This document shows, one piece after another, positions 1 to 5,873 of a stretch of DNA of 8,145 nt. Position numbers and translations under genes: made by a program. Source of the stretch: UBA10906 sp049296695 (GTDB lineage: Bacteria; Pseudomonadota; Gammaproteobacteria; Methylococcales; Methylomonadaceae); assembly GCA_049296695.1 (NCBI GenBank), contig JBAQSX010000022.1, positions 1 through 8,145 on the forward strand. The letters run 5' to 3'. The first letter of the stretch is position 1. The number at the start of each line of letters is the position of its first letter. The notes under the pieces were generated by a model, which worked only from the letters and a program-made list of their open reading frames with translations, had not been told where the DNA came from and ran no database searches.

Positions 1-4
1 AATG

Positions 5-31
5 GTAGGGGCAAATTATTATTTGCCCTTA
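5..31 (+). repeat. REP-like hairpin unit, copy 1 (upstream of kinase gene)
   Basis: The unit begins GTAGGGGC and ends GCCCTTA. Positions 9-16 (GGGCAAAT) pair perfectly with 21-28 (ATTTGCCC), giving an 8-bp stem with a TATT loop. The same unit recurs twice between the cheR-like and cheB-like genes (5201-5224 on +, 5237-5262 on -). It lies about 50 nt ahead of the kinase start, so it could sit in the 5' leader or at the end of an upstream element cut off by the window edge. No T-tract follows, so it does not look like an intrinsic terminator. Confidence 0.7.
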
Positions 32-79
32 TTGAATAATCAATTATTGTTACAACCACAGCTACATAGGTTAAGCGTT

Positions 80-3000
80 ATGAAAATTCAAACTCGATTA
101 TTATTATTAATGCTGTTTAAAACAACGCTTACCATGACCATTGCTTTATTGATTACCTCCTATTTAACACGGCAAGCTTTAGAAAAAGCCACACAGGAAA
201 AATTAGCGGTGGTTATTGAATCACGCTATAGTGCTTTAGAGCGTTGGACAGAGGTATTGCAAGCTGATTTATCTATTACTGCTTACGCACCGATGACGGC
301 TAAATTATTAAATGATTTAAGTAGTGAATTTAAAAAACTAGGCAGTAATGCGCAATTAATATTACAACAAAACTATTTAGCCTCAGGGCGTGATTATAAA
401 TTAGCACAACCCAAAAACGCGATACAGGCTTATGAGGCTGTACATCGCCAAGCCATGCCTTTTTTTAGTCAACGTTATGATGCTTTTGGTTGGTATGATA
501 TGTTTTTAATCGATACCCAAGGTAATGTGGTATTTACTTTAAAAAAAGAAGCCGATTTCGCCACTAATTTATATACAGGGACTTGGAAAGATTCAGGTTT
601 AGCCAGAGCAGTTATTCCTTTATTGCACGATGCCATTCCTCGGCAATTAAGTTTTTCGGATTATGGACAATACCCACCCAGTAAAATGCAGGCGGCAAGT
701 TTTATGGCTATGCCTGTATTTGATGAAGAAAAACAACAATTTTTAGGCGTGCTTGCCATTCAATTAGCAGTCTCTAAAATGAATGAATTAATGCTGGATA
801 AATCAGGTATTGGTGAGACAGGCGAGGTGATTGTAATTAATAAAGATAGCTCTATGTTGACCAGTTCACGTTTTACTGAAGAGAATGATATTTTACACAG
901 AAAAGTAGATACTGCCGCATCCAAAATGGTTTTAGCGGGTGAATCAAAAACCTTAATTGCGTCTGATTATCGAGGGATTGAAGTATTAGTCATCGTAAAA
1001 CCATTTATCCCTTTTCCTATGGCATTGGGTGATAAAACGCATTGGGGTATTATTGCTAAAATTGAACGTGATGAAATATTGAGAAATTATTATAATTTGC
1101 GAAAAATATTATTATTAACAATGTTAATATTAGTTTTAATGGCAATGGCTCTAGCTGTTTGGGGAGGACGTACTATAACATTACCACTGGTGCGTATTAC
1201 TGAGGCATTAACACGTTTATCAAAAGGTGAGCGTGTCGATATTCCTGAATTACAACGCACCGATGAAATTGGTGAAATTGCTAAAGCCGCAGAGACTTTT
1301 CACGGTATTGTCCAGCAAATGGAATATGAGCATTGGCTGAGTGAAAATGTAAACGCGCTAACGAATGTTGTTTCAGCAGAAGATACCATAAATAAAGCGG
1401 CGGCACGGGTATTATATTTATTATGTGAATTATTAAATGTGCCTGTCGGTGCGATTTATTTATTTAATGCGAATTGTTATCAACGCATTAGCAGTCAGGG
1501 TTTAGCGCGTAGTAATCAAGCACAAACGTGTTTTAAATCAGGTGATGGTTTATTGGGTCAATGTGCGCAAAGTCATCAACCCATAATACTATCACCCGTG
1601 CCAACAGGATTGACAATTTTAAGTACAGGCTTAACAGAGTTTGCACCGCATGAATTAGTTATTTATCCCATTGTACATAAAAATGAAGTATTAGCGATAT
1701 TAGAATTAGCAGTCACTGAGTCATTACAAACGCGACAACATGCTTTATTAAAAAATATTTCTGTAACCTTAGGGCTTTATTTTGCAAATCTGCAAGCCGC
1801 TGAACATAATGCGCAATTATTAATTGAAACCAGTAGGCAAGCCGCTGAATTACGCGCTTCTTCAAATTATGCCCGCAGTTTATTAGAAGCCAGTCTCGAT
1901 CCTTTAGTCACTATTGGCGTAGATGGTAAAATTATGGATGTCAATGCCGCTACTGAAAAAGTCACAGGTGTGCAAAGAGAATTATTAATTGGCAGTGATT
2001 TTTGTGATTATTTTACCGAGCCTAATAAAGCCCGCACAGGGTATCAACAAATATTTTCTCAAGGCTTTGTCACTGATTATGCTTTAGCAATTCAGCATCG
2101 TGAAGGCGGTATTACCGAGGTATTATACAACGCTAGTGTGTATCATAATAACGAAGGCAAAGTGGCAGGTATTTTTGCAGCGGCGCGTGATATTACCGAT
2201 AAAAAGAAAGCTGAACAGCAAATGCTAGAACAACAAGAGTATTTATTACAAAGTAATGCCGAAATGCTCGCGATTACTGAAGAATTACGCAGTCAATCCG
2301 AAGAAATGAAATCACAAAATGAGGAATTAAAATCCTCTCAAGAGGAATTACGCGCTCAACAAGACGAAACTTTATTAAAAAATAAATTATTAGAAACGCA
2401 AAGTGTGCAATTAAAAGAAGTTATTGCCCAAGCTAAAACCAAAGCTGAAGAATTGCAACGAGCCAATCAATATAAATCTGAATTTTTAGCCAATATGTCG
2501 CATGAATTGCGTACACCTTTAAACAGTATTTTGATTTTATCAAAAAGTTTAGCTGAAAATGATGAGCAGAATTTATCTAAAGACCAAATTGAATCGGCTA
2601 CGGTGATTAGTGAAAGCGGTACGCAATTATTAACGTTAATTAATGATATTTTGGATTTATCTAAAGTAGAAGCGGGTAAATTGGAATTACTTAAAGAAAC
2701 TTTTGCTTTGCGCGATATGCTTGCTTATTTGCAACGGGTATTTTCACCGCAAGCGCAAAAAAAGAATTTAAGCTTTATTAGCGATATTGCCAGTGATGTC
2801 CCCGACACTATTTACAGTGATAAACAACGTTTATCGCAAGTCTTATCGAATTTATTAACTAATGCCATTAAATTTACGGATAACGGCACCATTAAAATTG
2901 CTATTTATAAAATGAATCAGGATTTGTACTTTGAGATTTCTGATACAGGTATTGGTATTCCTGAAGATAAATTGGAACATATTTTTGGTGCGTTTCAACA

Positions 3001-4348
3001 ATTGGATGGCTCTACTAGCCGTAAATATGGCGGTTCGGGTTTGGGTCTTGCTATTAGTCGTAATTTAAGCCAATTATTGGGTGGTGATATTAGTGTCAGC
3101 AGTCATTTAGGACAAGGCAGTCGTTTTATCGTACAACTTCATGATATTTTAACTGAGCAAGCCAGCGTTACCGCGCCTGTAGTTCAAACGCCAACGGTTA
3201 TTAGCGCGCCAGTTGCCTCACCTGTGAATGGTAATATTTTATTAGTTGAAGATGATTCGCGTTTGTTGGCTATTTTAGGGCGCATGATTAGCACGTTGGG
3301 CTTTAGTGTTATCAGCGCGCAATCGGCTGAACAAGCTTTAATTGAACTGACTAATACGCCATTAACAGGGATTTTTCTTGATTTAGGCTTACCTAAAATG
3401 AGCGGTATGGAGTTGTTACGCGTATTAAAAACCCAAGCTAACACGGCTAAAATTCCTGTGTTTATTATGTCAGGGGCAGTTGATACAGGTGAAGCGAGTA
3501 GTTTGGGTGCGTTGGGCTTTTTGAAAAAACCCGTTACCCGCGATACCATTATTGAATCCTTAAAAATCATGGTACAAATCACCGAACAAAACAGTCACCC
3601 ACAAATTTTATTAATTGAAGACAATAAACAAGACAGGCAGTTTGTAGAAAAACTCTTACAAGACACTAAAGCGACCTTAATTGCGGTAGAAACAGGCACT
3701 GAGGCGTTGCACCACTTACAAACAGAAATGTTCTCGGTGGTCATTTTAGATTTACAACTGCCCGACATTAGTGGCTTTGATTGGATTAAACAAGCGCAAC
3801 ATCACTTAAATCCGCCGCCCATTATTATTTATTCAGCGCGGGAATTAACCGAAAGTGAAGTTTTTGAACTCAAAGGCGTGACCGAAAGTATTGTCACTAA
3901 AGATGCTTTAAGTAATCGTTTACGCGACGAAGTTTTACATATTTTAAATAATGGCACTTGCCCTCAAGTGAGTAGCCCAATAACTGTCACGGGTAAAAAA
4001 TTACTGTTAGTTGATGATGATGCGCGTAACCTTTACGCGCTCACTAAAGTATTAAAAGCCAAAGGTTTTAGCGTTGAGGTCGCGCCTGATAGTCTTAAAG
4101 CTTTAGAGTTATTAAGCCAAAACAATTTTGATGTATTGCTCACCGATATTATGATGCCTAAAATTGATGGTTATGAGTTAATTCGGCGGGTGCGCGCTTT
4201 AGGTCATCAACACTTACCCATTATTGCCATTACCGCTAAAGCCATGCAAGGCGATGACGCGCCGTGTTTAAAAGCGGGTGCAAATGCTTATTTAGCCAAA
4301 CCTGTCGATGTTCATGCTTTAATTGAATTAATTAATACGCTCTCATGA
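80..4348 (+). CDS. Membrane-bound hybrid histidine kinase (dCache-HAMP-GAF-PAS-coiled coil-HisKA-HATPase-REC-REC-REC)
   Basis: Sensor kinase of 1422 residues. TM1 is at about 6-29, a periplasmic Cache-type sensor at about 45-330 (FLIDTQGNVVFT near 142-153; GETGEVIVINKD near 245-256), TM2 at about 343-361, HAMP at about 362-412, GAF at about 430-572 and PAS at about 596-708. A Glu/Gln-rich coiled coil follows (about 708-800). HisKA has H808 in MSHELRTPLN; the ATPase has N-box N928, G1 DTGIGI (955-960) and G2 GSGLGL (985-990). Three receivers follow: REC1 about 1051-1165 (D1101, K1150), REC2 about 1174-1290 (D1224, K1274) and REC3 about 1306-1420 (D1356, K1407). All catalytic positions look intact. 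No HPt domain is present. Start: the frame is open to an ATG at 2, but that start lies at a hairpin repeat and adds a 26-residue leader; ATG 80 follows AGG at 68-70 and places TM1 at the N-terminus. The 3' end overlaps the methyltransferase gene by ATGA. The ligand is unknown. Confidence 0.95.
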   Translation: MKIQTRLLLLMLFKTTLTMTIALLITSYLTRQALEKATQEKLAVVIESRYSALERWTEVLQADLSITAYAPMTAKLLNDLSSEFKKLGSNAQLILQQNYLASGRDYKLAQPKNAIQAYEAVHRQAMPFFSQRYDAFGWYDMFLIDTQGNVVFTLKKEADFATNLYTGTWKDSGLARAVIPLLHDAIPRQLSFSDYGQYPPSKMQAASFMAMPVFDEEKQQFLGVLAIQLAVSKMNELMLDKSGIGETGEVIVINKDSSMLTSSRFTEENDILHRKVDTAASKMVLAGESKTLIASDYRGIEVLVIVKPFIPFPMALGDKTHWGIIAKIERDEILRNYYNLRKILLLTMLILVLMAMALAVWGGRTITLPLVRITEALTRLSKGERVDIPELQRTDEIGEIAKAAETFHGIVQQMEYEHWLSENVNALTNVVSAEDTINKAAARVLYLLCELLNVPVGAIYLFNANCYQRISSQGLARSNQAQTCFKSGDGLLGQCAQSHQPIILSPVPTGLTILSTGLTEFAPHELVIYPIVHKNEVLAILELAVTESLQTRQHALLKNISVTLGLYFANLQAAEHNAQLLIETSRQAAELRASSNYARSLLEASLDPLVTIGVDGKIMDVNAATEKVTGVQRELLIGSDFCDYFTEPNKARTGYQQIFSQGFVTDYALAIQHREGGITEVLYNASVYHNNEGKVAGIFAAARDITDKKKAEQQMLEQQEYLLQSNAEMLAITEELRSQSEEMKSQNEELKSSQEELRAQQDETLLKNKLLETQSVQLKEVIAQAKTKAEELQRANQYKSEFLANMSHELRTPLNSILILSKSLAENDEQNLSKDQIESATVISESGTQLLTLINDILDLSKVEAGKLELLKETFALRDMLAYLQRVFSPQAQKKNLSFISDIASDVPDTIYSDKQRLSQVLSNLLTNAIKFTDNGTIKIAIYKMNQDLYFEISDTGIGIPEDKLEHIFGAFQQLDGSTSRKYGGSGLGLAISRNLSQLLGGDISVSSHLGQGSRFIVQLHDILTEQASVTAPVVQTPTVISAPVASPVNGNILLVEDDSRLLAILGRMISTLGFSVISAQSAEQALIELTNTPLTGIFLDLGLPKMSGMELLRVLKTQANTAKIPVFIMSGAVDTGEASSLGALGFLKKPVTRDTIIESLKIMVQITEQNSHPQILLIEDNKQDRQFVEKLLQDTKATLIAVETGTEALHHLQTEMFSVVILDLQLPDISGFDWIKQAQHHLNPPPIIIYSARELTESEVFELKGVTESIVTKDALSNRLRDEVLHILNNGTCPQVSSPITVTGKKLLLVDDDARNLYALTKVLKAKGFSVEVAPDSLKALELLSQNNFDVLLTDIMMPKIDGYELIRRVRALGHQHLPIIAITAKAMQGDDAPCLKAGANAYLAKPVDVHALIELINTLS

Positions 4349-5193
4349 CAGTTTTAATTAAATGGAAAAATCATCACATTGAAGATGTTGAAGTTGATTT
4401 ATTACTCAATGCCTTAAAAGCACGTTATGGTTATGATTTTACAGGTTATGCCCGCGCTTCATTAAAACGACGTTTATTAGGATTGAGTCATTATTTTGAT
4501 GTCGCGCATTTATCACAATTAATTCCTTTAGTTTTATATGACGAATCGGTGGCGCAAAAAGTCATTAATCATATTTCAGTACCAACTTCAGAATTTTTTC
4601 GTGATCCTGCGGTGTGGCGACAATTACGCCACACAGTATTACCGCAATTAGCCAGTTTTCCGCTGATTAATATCTGGCAAGCGGGTTGTGGCTTTGGACA
4701 AGAAGCTTATAGTTTAGTTATCTTGTTATATGAAATAGGCTTATTAAAAAGAAGCCGCATTTTTTGTTCTGATATTAATTCAGCTTTTCTTGATGAAGCC
4801 CACGCGGGTTGTTGGTCAGTGCGCAATCAACAGCATTGGCAAGAGAATTATCTGCAAACTGAGGGCAATAATAATTTTGCGCGTTTTTTTACACAATCTA
4901 CACATAATTTTTGTATTCGCCCTGAATTTAAAGAGTCGATTGAATTTATTGAACACAATTTAGTCAGCGATGAAGTTTTTAAAGAAATGCAGTTAGTGCT
5001 TTGTCGTAATGTATTGCTTTATTTTGGTAATGAATTACAAGAAAGAGTCGTGCATTTATTTACGCGTAGTTTAGAACGTGGCGGTTATTTATTATTAGGG
5101 CGCGGTGAAAATATTGTCGATTTGTCTGAAAAGCATCCTCAATTAGAGTTACTCAATAGTTCACTACAGTTTTATCGCAAACAGATTAGTTAA
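4345..5193 (+). CDS. cheR: CheR-family protein-glutamate O-methyltransferase
   Basis: A 282-residue cytoplasmic protein predicted to transfer a methyl group from S-adenosylmethionine to glutamate side chains of a signalling protein. An N-terminal helical domain occupies about 10-80. The SAM-binding domain shows the family motifs in order: TSEFFRDP (81-88), WQAGCGFGQEAYS (111-123), an acidic SAM-ribose position in CSDIN (141-145, D143) and LCRNVLLYF (219-227). Length is normal for CheR. The glycine-rich motif departs from the usual GEEPYS, reading GQEAYS, but keeps the second glutamate (E120). There is no TPR or fused domain. The ATG overlaps the kinase stop codon as ATGA and no clear Shine-Dalgarno precedes it, so translation is probably coupled to the kinase. 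With no chemoreceptor gene in the window, the kinase itself is the nearest candidate substrate; that is inference. Confidence 0.93.
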   Translation: MTVLIKWKNHHIEDVEVDLLLNALKARYGYDFTGYARASLKRRLLGLSHYFDVAHLSQLIPLVLYDESVAQKVINHISVPTSEFFRDPAVWRQLRHTVLPQLASFPLINIWQAGCGFGQEAYSLVILLYEIGLLKRSRIFCSDINSAFLDEAHAGCWSVRNQQHWQENYLQTEGNNNFARFFTQSTHNFCIRPEFKESIEFIEHNLVSDEVFKEMQLVLCRNVLLYFGNELQERVVHLFTRSLERGGYLLLGRGENIVDLSEKHPQLELLNSSLQFYRKQIS

Positions 5194-5199
5194 TATAAC

Positions 5200-5263
5200 T
5201 GTAGGGGCGACAGATTCGCCCTTATATAATAGTTATTAAGGGCAAATAGGATTCGCCCCTACA
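5200..5263. repeat. Inverted pair of REP-like hairpin units in the cheR-cheB gap
   Basis: Two copies of the hairpin unit seen at 5-31 lie head to head. Copy A is 5201-5224 on the + strand: GGGCGA (5205-5210) pairs with TCGCCC (5216-5221). Copy B is 5237-5262 read on the - strand: an 8-bp stem from 5240-5247 and 5251-5258 with one wobble. The outer ends are perfect inverted repeats (TGTAGGGGCGA at 5200-5210 and its complement at 5253-5263), and the inner GCCCTTA/TAAGGGC arms (5218-5224, 5237-5243) also pair, so the whole element can fold as one long hairpin or two short ones. It resembles paired REP elements. It fills most of the 98-nt gap that separates two otherwise tightly coupled gene pairs and could affect mRNA stability or read-through. 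No T-tract follows. Confidence 0.85.
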
Positions 5264-5291
5264 ATAAAACAATTTTTTGGTACTTTCTTAA

Positions 5292-5873
5292 ATGTATAAA
5301 ATGCTCGTTATCGGTTTATCAGCAGGGGGTATGCCGCTTATCAAACAATTATTAGCCGCCTTGCCTAAAGATTATTCGCTAGCCGTGGCAATTGTGGCGC
5401 ATTTGCCTCAAGGTTATGAAAGTACACTGGCTGAAGTATTAAAAGCAGAAACAGCTTTACCTGTGACGATGGTAAAAGATAAAGAAGCCATTGTTGCAGG
5501 GCATGTCTATATTGCACCGCCTGATTATCATTTATTGGTCGAACAAAATCGGCAATTTATTTTATCGAGCTTTGCTTTATCTGAAGATGACCCTGTTAAA
5601 TCCGTGCGTCCTAGTATTGATGTTTTATTTAGCAGTGCCGCTGAAGTTTTTGAAAGCGCGTTAATTGCCGTCATTTTAAGTGGCGCGAATTCTGATGGAG
5701 CAGATGGTATGGTGGCAGTCAAACAATTGGGCGGTTTATGTATTGTCTTAAATCCGCTTGAAGCTGAATTTAATACCATGCCCCATGCCGTTATTCAACG
5801 TATTACTGTCGATTATATTGCCAGCATGGAAGACATTATTAGTTTGTTGGTTTCAGTGGATGAAAAACTATGA
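5292..5873 (+). CDS. cheB: Stand-alone CheB-type protein-glutamate methylesterase (no receiver domain)
   Basis: A 193-residue cytoplasmic protein matching only the C-terminal catalytic domain of CheB, which removes methyl groups from methylated glutamates and deamidates glutamines. The catalytic triad is visible: S10 in GLSAGG (8-13), H37 in VAHLPQGY (35-42) and D135 in LSGANSDGADG (129-139). Other family marks are YIAPPDYHL (73-81), RPSIDVLFSSAA (106-117) and a late MPHAVI (163-168). Classical CheB has an N-terminal receiver that inhibits the esterase until phosphorylated; here the protein begins directly at the Rossmann-like strand MLVIGLSAGG, so that control is absent. Start: ATG 5292 is the first in frame after the repeat-filled gap; ATG 5301 (M4) is an alternative; no strong Shine-Dalgarno is seen. 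The 3' end overlaps the next gene by ATGA, implying translational coupling. It is presumably the antagonist of the methyltransferase upstream. Confidence 0.94.
   Translation: MYKMLVIGLSAGGMPLIKQLLAALPKDYSLAVAIVAHLPQGYESTLAEVLKAETALPVTMVKDKEAIVAGHVYIAPPDYHLLVEQNRQFILSSFALSEDDPVKSVRPSIDVLFSSAAEVFESALIAVILSGANSDGADGMVAVKQLGGLCIVLNPLEAEFNTMPHAVIQRITVDYIASMEDIISLLVSVDEKL

Noticed and set aside
2..79. N-terminal extension of the kinase from ATG 2
   Set aside because: The extension would be translated from a hairpin repeat and puts 26 residues ahead of a normal TM1. ATG 80 has AGG nine bases upstream and gives a standard kinase N-terminus.
32..79. Sigma-70 promoter for the operon
   Set aside because: TTGAAT at 32-37 resembles a -35 box, but no acceptable -10 box lies 16-18 bases downstream. 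The true promoter may be upstream of the window.
3184..3582. Open frame on the - strand, 132 codons
   Set aside because: It lies wholly opposite the REC1 region of the kinase, whose motifs are clear. The translated product shows no recognisable motif.
4327..4348. CheR/CheB docking pentapeptide (NWETF-like) at the kinase C-terminus
   Set aside because: The kinase ends in ELINTLS, with no such motif. If CheR acts on the kinase it does not use this tether.
5528..5779. Open frame on the - strand, 83 codons
   Set aside because: It is opposite the catalytic Asp region of the methylesterase and has no motif of its own.
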